Of a stretch of DNA of 64,000 bases, positions 51,866 through 59,492 are shown in pieces. The translations under genes and the position numbers were made by a program. Source of the stretch: Halosimplex pelagicum (GTDB lineage Archaea > Halobacteriota > Halobacteria > Halobacteriales > Haloarculaceae); NCBI RefSeq assembly GCF_013415905.1, contig NZ_CP058909.1:1240001-1304000 (forward strand). The letters run 5' to 3'. How positions within the stretch are numbered: the first letter of the stretch is position 1; each line of letters starts with the position of its first letter. The notes beneath the pieces are model-generated. The model worked only from the letters and a program-made list of their open reading frames with translations. It was not told the DNA's origin and did not search any database.

Positions 51866-52342
51866 TCACTCCGGGAGATCGCGCCGTCCTGTCCGGACAC
51901 ACTCCCAACACGGGAAGTCGTCGAGACACTCCGGACAGTCCTCGTCATCGGGCGATGCCAGAGCCGACTGGGAACTCCCTGGTCGAGTGTTGGTCACGGA
52001 GTCGTTTTCGGTGTCGGACTCGCCGACCGATGACGTGACTTGCCCACCGTCCGCGGCGACTGGCTGGGATTCGTCTGTCACTGCAATGGCATCGAGCAAC
52101 GGTCGACGAATCGCTACCGCAACCCGGTGTTTGCACGCGCTGTCGTACTGTTTGTCGGCCGGGCACTCGCAGATCGCGGGGACGCTGTCTTCGACAGTGA
52201 CGAGATACTCGTGCTCGGCTGGATTCGCGTGACTGCCATTCCGAACGACGACCCCATTAGATGAAAGGGTGAACTCGAAGGCTTCGTACTGGGCACGCTT
52301 TGCGACTCGGCTCGGGAACTCCAGTTGTTCGAGTGGGTGCAT
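51866..52342 (-). CDS. SWIM zinc-finger protein
   Basis: A 158-residue protein starting MHPLEQLEFPSRVAKRAQYE. The SWIM motif is visible as ICECPADKQYDSACKHRVAV (CxC...CxH). A second Cys cluster follows near the C-terminus (CPECLDDFPCWEC). SWIM domains bind nucleic acid or protein. Start at 52342 matches the relic at 41509. The leader hairpin lies 23 bases upstream. Confidence 0.8.
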   Translation of the reverse strand: MHPLEQLEFPSRVAKRAQYEAFEFTLSSNGVVVRNGSHANPAEHEYLVTVEDSVPAICECPADKQYDSACKHRVAVAIRRPLLDAIAVTDESQPVAADGGQVTSSVGESDTENDSVTNTRPGSSQSALASPDDEDCPECLDDFPCWECVRTGRRDLPE

Positions 52343-52365
52343 GGATACGAGAGCGCCCAATTCTG

Positions 52366-52396
52366 AGCGCCCCACCCATGGTGGCGCCGACAAACA
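52366..52396 (-). promoter_or_regulatory. conserved leader hairpin with TATA-like box
   Basis: On the minus strand TTTGTCGGCGCCACCATGGG then TGGGGCGCT. The GGCGCC/GGCGC-type arms and the TTTGTC box match the other copies. Ends 23 bases before the SWIM start. Confidence 0.55.
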
Positions 52397-52534
52397 GAAC
52401 GTGCGGCGCGTCAACCCTGTTTGTTGTTGAGTCCATACACGATCCCCTCCGGTGCCCTTGTCTCGATTCGAAGGGATATCCACAGATAATCGTACTTTGA
52501 AGTATGATTATTCAGAGTACGATTATCACGTGAA

Positions 52535-52969
52535 TCATTCTACGGTCTCCCAGAGATCCGAAATCCGATCCCGGGCGTTTGCCATCGTCCGCGTGAACAG
52601 CGCAGATGGATGTCGGTCCGGGGGCTGATCAGCTACCGCATCGGCAGCGCTGGCATCTGGCGGAGGGTGGAAATGAGCTCTCGTCGTATGCGAATTTGGA
52701 TGTCGGTCCCACCGACACTGCCAGACGCGATTCGAGGACTGGTGTTCGACGTAGTGGAAATTGTAGTCGTCGTTTCTGTACCACTGTATCTCGAGACGGA
52801 CGTCTGCAACCTGGTCTGGATAGCGGTCGCGATCGAGGTCGACGATAAGCAACGACAGCGTCGATCCGGTTTGTTCGGTCTGAATCCGGTTGACCAACGA
52901 ATGTGTCTGTGCGAGGTCCCGGATCGCTTCCAGCGCCGGTTCGTCGATCGGTGCAGCCGGTTCGTCCAT
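52535..52969 (-). CDS. TumE/DUF6516-like predicted toxin
   Basis: A 144-residue protein: VRLEIQWYRNDDYNFHYVEH is the beta-rich core. VWQCRWDRHPNSHTTRAHFH, with PPPDAS after it, is the His-rich WDxHPN...HxHPP motif seen in TumE-like toxins. Two bases separate it from the winged-helix gene upstream. Assignment rests on the motif and the pairing. Confidence 0.6.
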   Translation of the reverse strand: MDEPAAPIDEPALEAIRDLAQTHSLVNRIQTEQTGSTLSLLIVDLDRDRYPDQVADVRLEIQWYRNDDYNFHYVEHQSSNRVWQCRWDRHPNSHTTRAHFHPPPDASAADAVADQPPDRHPSALFTRTMANARDRISDLWETVE

Positions 52970-52971
52970 CG

Positions 52972-53514
52972 CTACACTGCTGCCCGATCGTCTTCGTTCC
53001 GAGCAATCTGGAGCGCCTGTTTGTGCCGGTCGATCGCTTCACGGACCGTCTCCCACTCTGAGAGTATCTCTAGTTGGCGCTCAATTTCGTCGTGCGGCCC
53101 GTCTGCCGGTAGTTCGACGTCATCGGGTACCGCTGCGTCGAACTGCGTTCGATACGCTTCCTCACGGGCTTCGAGGTCGGCGAGTTCGTCGAGGAGAGCG
53201 TCGACGGTGTTCGTACTCGCGAGCTCGTTCGCTTTGCGCCACCGGAAATACGACTCGTTGCGCACGTAGCGTGTTGTCCCCCCTCGTTTGATCCGTCGGA
53301 CGACGCCGAGATCAGAAAGGTCGTTTAGGTGTTTGCGGGCTGCGTTCGTCGAACACTCTGCCTGGTCGCTGACTGCGGCAGCAGTTGTTGGCTCCCGTAA
53401 GCCTGTCACGACAGTCCGAATCCGCCCCCGCGTATCCTGGGACTGGGCCCATTCGTCCCGTTCTGTTTCGATTGCGTCGTCCGACGGATCCGGGCCGAAT
53501 CCACTCATACTCAT
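52972..53514 (-). CDS. winged-helix partner (antitoxin/regulator)
   Basis: A 180-residue protein with AAAVSDQAECSTNAARKHLN as helix-turn-helix and GVVRRIKRGGTTRYVRNESY as wing. A coiled C-terminal region follows (LLDELADLEAREEAYRTQFD, LEILSEWETVREAIDRHKQA). It probably represses the pair and neutralises the TumE-like protein. Confidence 0.72.
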   Translation of the reverse strand: MSMSGFGPDPSDDAIETERDEWAQSQDTRGRIRTVVTGLREPTTAAAVSDQAECSTNAARKHLNDLSDLGVVRRIKRGGTTRYVRNESYFRWRKANELASTNTVDALLDELADLEAREEAYRTQFDAAVPDDVELPADGPHDEIERQLEILSEWETVREAIDRHKQALQIARNEDDRAAV

Positions 53515-53743
53515 ATATGTGTGTTGTATCTGTAAATATGTTTGGCCACGGTCGCTAGTTCACTGACCGATTTTGTTGCTTCGATGGTATCGAAATCTGT
53601 CTGAGAGAGCGTACTGATCTGACCGCAAACTCGACGGTGTTAGAGGGTGCTTGCGTTCCGATTTGAGCCGACACTCGAATTCGAATAGGCGGCTGAACAC
53701 GAGAACACCCATGTCGTACCGACGAACTGACTGTGCGGTCCGT

Positions 53744-53899
53744 TCAGCCGAGTTCGTACGTCGCGATACCCGTATGGCCACAGGACGGACAGGCGTCCGT
53801 CCTGTCGTTGACGCCCTTCCCACAGTGGCGACATTCGTAGAGAACCTCACTCTTCGAAGACCGATCTAGGAAGACGGAACGGAGCCACGCCACCGTCAT
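53744..53899 (-). CDS. 51-residue zinc-ribbon protein
   Basis: A short gene starting in an ATGA overlap with the TFB stop: MTVAWLRSVFLDRSSKSEVL then YECRHCGKGVNDRTDACPSC and GHTGIATYELG. Two CxxC knuckles make a zinc ribbon. Small proteins of this kind are widespread in haloarchaea. The overlap suggests co-translation with TFB. Confidence 0.72.
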   Translation of the reverse strand: MTVAWLRSVFLDRSSKSEVLYECRHCGKGVNDRTDACPSCGHTGIATYELG

Positions 53900-54837
53900 G
53901 CCTCCCACGCCTCACGTTCGCCCTCGATGATGTCACGGTGGGTCCGGACCGTGACCGGGCTCACGTCGGCCTCGTTCGCTACCCGCTGTTGAAGGATCTC
54001 GACTTCGTGGTCCCGACAGGCGATTTCGAGACAGGCCGCTGCGAACCCTGCCGGATGGACGCCGATACTCACCTTCGCGGTCCAGGCTTGCTCGGCGAGC
54101 GAGCGTGCGTGGCGCTCTGTTTCGGGTGGAACGTCCATTGCCGACGCAAGTCCAGCGATGAACTCCCGTGGACGCTGTGGTGGGGCCGGCAGTCCGAGCT
54201 CGTCGTTGCAAACGGTGTAGGCGTTGGTAATCTTCTTGCGGGGACACTGTGCGACCGAAACCACCTCGCCGAGTGTCCGTGTGGCGTCGGAACAGCGACA
54301 GACCGCATACACTGTCGCCGCGGCGAACGCCTCGATCGAGCGACCGGGAAGGAGGTCCGCCGATTGGGCCGACCGGAAGAGCGCACTCGCCTGTTCGCGG
54401 TGATCACGATCCAGGTCGATCGCCCCGACGATGCGGGCGATCTCCGTACAGCCATAGGCGAGGTTGCGTTCGGCCTTCGACTGCCACTTCGCGCGGGTGT
54501 GCTCGCGGCGCAGGCGGCCCAGATGCCGTCGCTTCTCGCTGGAGAGTCGGTTGCCCTTGCCGTCCGTCTTGTGCCCGATCTCTGTCGAGAGTCCACGGTC
54601 GTGTCGGGCTTGGGTGATCGGCGCCCCGGTGCGTTCTCGGTTGGTCTCGTCCTCGTCGAAGGTCCGTGGCCCGCGTCGGTCGACCCTGCAGGCCTCGATG
54701 ACGAGTCCGCAGTCGGTACACCGGGTTTCCCCGGCGTCCGTGGTGAGTCGGCCCTCGCACTCGGGACAGTCGTCGGCCGAGATGGAATTGTCGTGCTGTT
54801 CGTCGAAGTCGCCCTCGAAGGGATCTCTCGTTGCCAT
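53896..54837 (-). CDS. tfb: transcription initiation factor TFB
   Basis: A 313-residue TFIIB. The N-terminal zinc ribbon is CPECEGRLTTDAGETRCTDC. The B-finger region is FDEDETNRERTGAPITQARH. Two cyclin folds follow (SIEAFAAATVYAVCRCSDA and KVSIGVHPAGFAAACLEIAC), and a final helix-turn-helix near SPVTVRTHRDIIEG recognises BRE. Haloarchaea use several TFBs; a plasmid copy may redirect promoters. The leader hairpin lies 30 bases before the ATG. Confidence 0.93.
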   Translation of the reverse strand: MATRDPFEGDFDEQHDNSISADDCPECEGRLTTDAGETRCTDCGLVIEACRVDRRGPRTFDEDETNRERTGAPITQARHDRGLSTEIGHKTDGKGNRLSSEKRRHLGRLRREHTRAKWQSKAERNLAYGCTEIARIVGAIDLDRDHREQASALFRSAQSADLLPGRSIEAFAAATVYAVCRCSDATRTLGEVVSVAQCPRKKITNAYTVCNDELGLPAPPQRPREFIAGLASAMDVPPETERHARSLAEQAWTAKVSIGVHPAGFAAACLEIACRDHEVEILQQRVANEADVSPVTVRTHRDIIEGEREAWEA

Positions 54838-54867
54838 CAGTACTCAGCGCGAGGCGAGTCTGTCCTG

Positions 54868-54898
54868 CCCCCCGCACCCCTCTCGGGGGGAATAAACC
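54868..54898 (-). promoter_or_regulatory. conserved leader hairpin with TATA-like box
   Basis: On the minus strand GGTTTATTCCCCCCGAGAGG then GGTGCGGGG. Box TTTATT followed by a C6/G-rich stem, ending 30 bases before tfb. Confidence 0.55.
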
Positions 54899-54939
54899 AA
54901 CCGTGGCGACACGCCAGCCTTCGAGTGAACTACGACAGC

Positions 54940-55575
54940 CTACTCGACAGTTTGCGGTCTGCGGACGATCAACTCCTCCGTCTTCGCGACCCACTCGTCG
55001 AGTTTCCGCGCCAGGTACTCGATCGCCTCGTCGTGGGAGAGGACGCCCCGATCCAGCATATCGCCGACCGTGTCTTTCAGCCCGCGGAACTCCCCCTGTG
55101 CGTGTCCGTCACCGACTGGCTCGCCCTCGTACCACCGGACGGTTCTGAGCGCGCCGTTGCCGACCGTGAGAGCGTCGTCGATCGTCCCGCAGTCGTACTG
55201 CAGGCCAAACCAGTGCGTGCGATAGGCGGTGACTGTGTGGTCGCTATCGACGACGTAGAACGCTTCGTGGTGGAGGAAATCGAGCTGTTCGTCGATGATC
55301 TCGTCGATGGTGAGGCCGATCACTCTCGGCTCGATATCGACTTGTCTGGATGAGAACTCGTGGGCGTCGAGGACACGGTCGACGCCGCGGTCGGTTGAGG
55401 CTTCGCGGAGCCGCTGGTGAATCGTCTGGAGTGACTTGTTCGGGTCGTCGCCACCGAACGGCGTTTCGGCCGTGATAGCAGGTTTGAGTCTAAGGTGCTG
55501 GGCGCCCCAGTGCGAGTAATGCAGGTTGTACGTGCTGTCCGGTCGTTCGTACGCAATAAGTGCGCGATGTCCCAT
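54940..55575 (-). CDS. DUF6735-type haloarchaeal protein
   Basis: A 211-residue protein beginning MGHRALIAYERPDSTYNLHY, the recognisable opening of the haloarchaeal DUF6735 group, with SHWGAQHLRLKPAITAETPF next. AFYVVDSDHTVTAYRTHWFG is a central strand pair. Function is not known. Own leader hairpin 22 bases upstream. Confidence 0.75.
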   Translation of the reverse strand: MGHRALIAYERPDSTYNLHYSHWGAQHLRLKPAITAETPFGGDDPNKSLQTIHQRLREASTDRGVDRVLDAHEFSSRQVDIEPRVIGLTIDEIIDEQLDFLHHEAFYVVDSDHTVTAYRTHWFGLQYDCGTIDDALTVGNGALRTVRWYEGEPVGDGHAQGEFRGLKDTVGDMLDRGVLSHDEAIEYLARKLDEWVAKTEELIVRRPQTVE

Positions 55576-55597
55576 TGGTACTCACGGGAGTCAGGAA

Positions 55598-55628
55598 CCC
55601 CCGCAGCCCTCACGGGGGGCGATAAAAC
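55598..55628 (-). promoter_or_regulatory. conserved leader hairpin with TATA-like box
   Basis: On the minus strand GTTTTATCGCCCCCCGTGAG then GGCTGCGGGGG. TTTTATC box, then a C6/G5 stem, 22 bases before the ATG at 55575. Confidence 0.55.
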
Positions 55629-55741
55629 TGCCAGCGTCGCGTCGGCTGACAGTAACTTCGCGTGCCGCTCGAATATAGAAAATACGATTTCGGAAATCGA
55701 AATTCCACTTGTGGGTGTCGCTCGCTCGACCGCCCAAAACT

Positions 55742-55785
55742 GCGGATTACAGCAGTAGCGAGGCGAAAACCCACGGCTTTAGCTG
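55742..55785 (+). repeat. IS200/IS605 left-end remnant
   Basis: GTAGCGAGGCGAAAACCCAC then GGCTTTAG matches, in the other orientation, the left end of the IS605 element at 59131-59170 (its complement reads GTAGCGAGGCGAAAGCCCAC). No transposase gene remains here. Confidence 0.55.
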
Positions 55786-55790
55786 TTAAG

Positions 55791-56101
55791 AATGTGAAGA
55801 ATCGATGGATACATATCGGATTCACTGGGGTTTCGCGAGGATGTCGACTGACGACCCGTTGACGGCCGAGCGCGAAAATCTTGTCATTCGCCCGACGACG
55901 ACCGCGCTCGCCCCGACCATGTCGGGACGACTGCCGCACACTTCACGCCGACGACGACACGCCGACTGTCGAGATTTGCTGACGACCACCGGTGACGCCG
56001 CCGGTGTCTCCTACTGTTTCGGTGCGACCAGACTTCCCATCCGAGCGCTGAAATGCCGCCTCCGACGGGCCTTCCCACAGGAAGACCACATTCCGAACTG
56101 T
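55791..56101. other. stretch without a supported gene
   Basis: An ATG at 55842 opens a short frame (MSTDDPLTAERENLVIRP), but it degrades into arginine-rich sequence and no domain is visible. Possibly a decayed small gene. Confidence 0.4.
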
Positions 56102-57484
56102 TCAGCCATGTCTCGCCTTCACAGGACCGCCCTCGAGCGTGCTCTGTAGCGTTTCGAGATCGAACAATTGTAGGTCGTCTCGGTCAGACACAGCCTCGTG
56201 AACCGATTGTGTTGTGCCGCTCCGCGTGAAGAGCGCGTACTCAGTGTCGACATCGCCGCCCTCGTCGGGCGTCCATCGGATCTCCGCAGCATGCTCTTCA
56301 AGCGATGCGAGCGCACCGTAGTCTAGGGGCGAATTCGTGAACTTGCACTCCCCGACGACCATCGTTCCGTCAGTAGTGACTCCGACAACGTCGACTTCGT
56401 GCTCTTGGTACCACCACCGGCCGATGTCGAGGAACGTCTTCTCCGGATACAGGCCCGGGAGAGCATTCTGGCATAGTTCTTCGAAGTCCTGACTGACAAA
56501 GTCCGGGAGTTCGGGTTCGATAACCGCCTCGTAGGCGTCCTCGCCGAGGCGTTCGTAGCGATCTTCGTTCCCATAGACGAATCTGAACCAAAATCGAAAG
56601 AGCGGGTCGAGGAGGCGGTACCGGCCACGACGGGATTTCGCTTTCTCTTCGGTGATCGGAACCTCGCGCTTGATGAGCCGCAGCCGCTCTAACTTCTGTG
56701 TGTACGTCGAGATTTGCTTTCCCTCAATACCGACGGCTTGTGCAATCTCGTTCGATGTTACCTTCCCTGCAGCTATTGCGGTGAGGATTGCGAAGTACCG
56801 ATTTGGGTCTGTAAGTTCAGTACGGAGGACGTACTCGGGTTCGTTGTGGAGATATCCTTTCTGCGAGAGCACCTCCTCAGTAAGGACGGTGCCGAGGTCT
56901 CGATTCAGGTCGATCCCGTCGAGGTAGTATGGTACGCCACCGAGGATTCCCCAAGTGAAGATTCGGTCCTCGAGGGTGTAGTCATCTGGGACGAACTCTT
57001 GGGCGGCGCCGAAGTCGAGCGGGCGGAGATCGAGTTTCTCGGTGAACCGGCCGTAGAGCGGACTATTGCCGAGGAGGGTTGCTTCTTCCATCATACTGAT
57101 CGAGGAGCCGACGAGCACGAATGATCCAGCAGTGTCTTGGAGTCGTTGATCCCAGAGGCGCTGAATGGTGGACGGAAGGCTGGCGTCAGCGTCGATGAGG
57201 TACGGGAACTCGTCAAGGACGACGATAGCGCCCTGGTCACCGAGGTACCCGAGGAGTGCTTCCCAGTTCTGCTTGATCTCCGTAATCCCGGGGAAAGTCT
57301 CGGCGGCGACATCAACGAACTCGTTGAGCTGGAGCGACGATGTGGTTTCGGTCGCCTGATAAACGACGGCGTCGTCGTGGTTATTCAGAGAGTGTTGGAC
57401 GAGTTGGGTCTTTCCGAGGCGTCGGCGGCCAAAAATGACAACCATCTCGGCGTTGTCTGACTCGTAGCAGCTGTCTGACATCAT
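56102..57484 (-). CDS. DUF234/archaeal AAA+ ATPase, 5'-truncated
   Basis: About 460 residues. VVIFGRRRLGKTQLVQHSL is the Walker A region and GAIVVLDEFPYLIDAD the Walker B. A winged helix follows (IAQAVGIEGKQISTYTQKLE). The C-terminal nuclease-like DUF234 part has HEVDVVGVTTDGTMVVGECK (D...ExK). Family members normally start about 15 residues earlier; here the IS605 right end replaces them. A Met at 57484, encoded at the junction, may still serve as start. Confidence 0.78.
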   Translation of the reverse strand: MMSDSCYESDNAEMVVIFGRRRLGKTQLVQHSLNNHDDAVVYQATETTSSLQLNEFVDVAAETFPGITEIKQNWEALLGYLGDQGAIVVLDEFPYLIDADASLPSTIQRLWDQRLQDTAGSFVLVGSSISMMEEATLLGNSPLYGRFTEKLDLRPLDFGAAQEFVPDDYTLEDRIFTWGILGGVPYYLDGIDLNRDLGTVLTEEVLSQKGYLHNEPEYVLRTELTDPNRYFAILTAIAAGKVTSNEIAQAVGIEGKQISTYTQKLERLRLIKREVPITEEKAKSRRGRYRLLDPLFRFWFRFVYGNEDRYERLGEDAYEAVIEPELPDFVSQDFEELCQNALPGLYPEKTFLDIGRWWYQEHEVDVVGVTTDGTMVVGECKFTNSPLDYGALASLEEHAAEIRWTPDEGGDVDTEYALFTRSGTTQSVHEAVSDRDDLQLFDLETLQSTLEGGPVKARHG

Positions 57485-57491
57485 CCCACGG

Positions 57492-58646
57492 CTACAGCCG
57501 TGGAGTTCCCCCACTGGGGGTTGAACCCACGGAAACGGAAAGGTTCGCAGGTTCCTCGTCACGGTGGACGATGACCTGCGTTTCGGGCTGTGCCAGTACA
57601 GCCCCCGCCTCGGACAGCGGTTTCGAGAACTTGCCCAAGGCTCGTTTGCCGATGTTCAGCGCACCATTCTTGTCCGCATTATCGTCCAGCCCACACGCAG
57701 AACACTCGAAGCGCCCCTGCGTTGCTCGGACACCCGCGCAGGCACAGCGGTTGCACGTCTGCGACGTGTCGTGTTCCTCGACCAACTGCACGTCGATACC
57801 CGCGTCGTGGCCTTTGTACTCGATGTAGTTGAGCAGGCGGGCGAACGGCATCTTGTGGGTCTTGTCGTTGACATACCGCCCCTTATCGTTATTCCTGCGA
57901 ATCCCGCCGAGGTCGCCCACGACGATGACCGCGTTCCGCTCCTCGGCGTCCTTCACAATTTGCCGAGCAATCTTGTGGAGGCGGTCGTCCACCTTCCGCG
58001 CTTCGGCGTCACCGATACGCTCGACTACCTGCTGTCCCTGTCGAGGCTTCGCCTTCCCGATGGACTTCCGCAACTGCTTGTAGTGTTCACGGATATGGCG
58101 AACCTCCTCACCGTAGAAGGTGGTTGTGCGGTCAGAGAGAAACGCGCAGGTTGCGACCCACCGTGCGCCCATGTCGATAGCCAGCACGTCGTCGTACTCG
58201 TCGGCGACGGTCACAGACCGTTTGACGACGAGATGCACGTACCAGTCACCGTCACGGCGCACCAGCTCGCTGTCCCGAACGTCGCCCTCGCGCACGAGTT
58301 GTTCGTCCTTGTGTGGGACATGGGCGGGACACCAGATGGAGTTTCCCTGCCCACGCTCGGGGTCGTAGACCGGGACGTTGACCCACCACGACGAGAGAAC
58401 GGTGTCCTCGTCGTAGGCCACGTCGAACACGTCGTTGCGAAGGACGACAGGCTGTTCGGTGTCTGGGTTCGGGTCTTTCTGCCGCTGGACTTTCGACGCC
58501 TGCTGGTCGGTCGCGGAGTAGAGATCGGCGTCGCCGCCGTGAACCTCGGTCTGGAACGCCTCGTACTCACGGGCGAGCAGGTCGGCTTTCCTGTTGGTCA
58601 GCGAGTGGAGTTTGACCCGCACCGTGGTCGAGACGGTTCCTTGCAC
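57492..58646 (-). CDS. tnpB: TnpB-family protein with altered RuvC motif
   Basis: A 384-residue protein from a GTG at 58646. RuvC first Asp in VLAIDMGARWVATCAF; the zinc ribbon is CNRCACAGVRA ... CSACG; last acid in DNADKNGALNIG. The middle strand is VIVVGDLGGIRRN, again Gly in place of Glu, as in the TnpB at 37394. Two bases separate it from tnpA. Guide-RNA scaffold would lie at the right end near 57490. Confidence 0.85.
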   Translation of the reverse strand: MQGTVSTTVRVKLHSLTNRKADLLAREYEAFQTEVHGGDADLYSATDQQASKVQRQKDPNPDTEQPVVLRNDVFDVAYDEDTVLSSWWVNVPVYDPERGQGNSIWCPAHVPHKDEQLVREGDVRDSELVRRDGDWYVHLVVKRSVTVADEYDDVLAIDMGARWVATCAFLSDRTTTFYGEEVRHIREHYKQLRKSIGKAKPRQGQQVVERIGDAEARKVDDRLHKIARQIVKDAEERNAVIVVGDLGGIRRNNDKGRYVNDKTHKMPFARLLNYIEYKGHDAGIDVQLVEEHDTSQTCNRCACAGVRATQGRFECSACGLDDNADKNGALNIGKRALGKFSKPLSEAGAVLAQPETQVIVHRDEEPANLSVSVGSTPSGGTPRL

Positions 58647-58648
58647 GA

Positions 58649-59038
58649 CTACTCACCTGCTTGGGCGTCGATGTACTCCTCGATGACTTCGCTGGACACG
58701 TCGCCTGCGCTTGAGACGAAATACGAGCGCGTCCACAGTGACGGCAGGCCGAAGTCGAACTCATCGCGGAGGTGGCGCGAAGAGTAGCCCTTGATTTGCT
58801 GCATGATCTTGTTCGGGGCGAGCGTCGGGTCGCCCGTGATGAACAGGTGTACGTGGTCGGGACGAATCGCCAACTCCAACATTTCGAGGGCGAGTTCGTC
58901 GGCTTTCTCCTCTATGAGTTCTTCAAGACGGTCACGTACCTCACCTTCGAGTACCGACTTGCGGTACTTCGGACACCAGATGAAGTGGTACTGGAGTTTG
59001 TGGACGTTGGTACGCTCTCTGTCGAACCCACGAGGCAT
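58649..59038 (-). CDS. tnpA: IS200/IS605 Y1 transposase TnpA
   Basis: A 129-residue HUH enzyme: LQYHFIWCPKYRKSVLEG at the N-terminus, AIRPDHVHLFITGDP with the HUH motif, and SSEVIEEYIDAQAGE with the catalytic Tyr. Start chosen at MPRGFDRERTN (59038). It cuts and rejoins single-stranded ends of the element. Confidence 0.9.
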   Translation of the reverse strand: MPRGFDRERTNVHKLQYHFIWCPKYRKSVLEGEVRDRLEELIEEKADELALEMLELAIRPDHVHLFITGDPTLAPNKIMQQIKGYSSRHLRDEFDFGLPSLWTRSYFVSSAGDVSSEVIEEYIDAQAGE

Positions 59039-59208
59039 CGTCAGTATATAGAAATCCTCCACCTAAAGATATTATGCAAGCATCTAACTCCAGCCGTGGC
59101 TATGAGTGTGGACAGATTCTCAGTTGTCGGCTTCATCCACCCCTGAAGGGGTGGGCTTTCGCCTCGCTACCGCTGTCAAATGTGAACGCGAGGCAGAATA
59201 ATACTTCC

Positions 59209-59255
59209 GGATAGTCTAATTTGGAATAGGCTAATCTGAATTAGTCTATTTTGCT
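59209..59255. promoter_or_regulatory. three TAGTCTAAT-like repeats
   Basis: TAGTCTAAT, TAGGCTAAT and TTAGTCTAT follow one another with about one- to two-turn spacing in an AT-rich stretch. CTAAT-CTGA-ATTAG is a small palindrome. It looks like a regulator binding site whose gene has been disrupted by the IS605 insertion. Confidence 0.4.
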
Positions 59256-59311
59256 TTGGCTAGTTAGCCGTTGCCACCGCTGGATGCCACCGAGCCAATA
59301 GTCCTATAGCG

Positions 59312-59481
59312 TCTACATCGCCGCACCCGAGGAATTTGCCGAGTGGATCGGGTACTCCGTCGACGAACTGCTGAGCGGACCAGCAGAAACCGGCCCGGAT
59401 ACGGGACAGTCGACGGAGATGCAAGATGCAACCGATACAGAGGATACTGGTGGACTCTTCTCTCGACTACTCGGCGATTAG
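59312..59481 (+). pseudogene. C-terminal fragment of an unknown acidic protein
   Basis: The plus strand encodes VYIAAPEEFAEWIGYSVDEL then an acidic linker and GGLFSRLLGD before TAG at 59479-59481. Codon character is good but no start is present upstream. It looks like the tail of a gene cut by the neighbouring IS605 insertion. Confidence 0.45.
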
Positions 59482-59492
59482 TGTAGTACACC

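Larger units (their letters stand above)
57482..59170 (-). mobile_element. IS605-type element with tnpA and tnpB
   Basis: Right-end hairpin CCACGGCTACAGCCGTGG at about 57486-57503. Left-end hairpin CCACCCCTGAAGGGGTGG at about 59136-59153. It carries both a Y1 transposase and TnpB, in the order tnpA-tnpB. It inserted into the start of the DUF234 ATPase gene. Confidence 0.8.

Noticed and set aside
53938..55353. Long plus-strand open frame of about 471 codons
   Set aside because: Antisense across TFB and the DUF6735-type gene; both minus-strand genes have recognisable domains.
57564..58787. Long plus-strand open frame of about 407 codons
   Set aside because: Antisense of tnpB and tnpA, which have clear RuvC, zinc-ribbon and HUH motifs on the minus strand.
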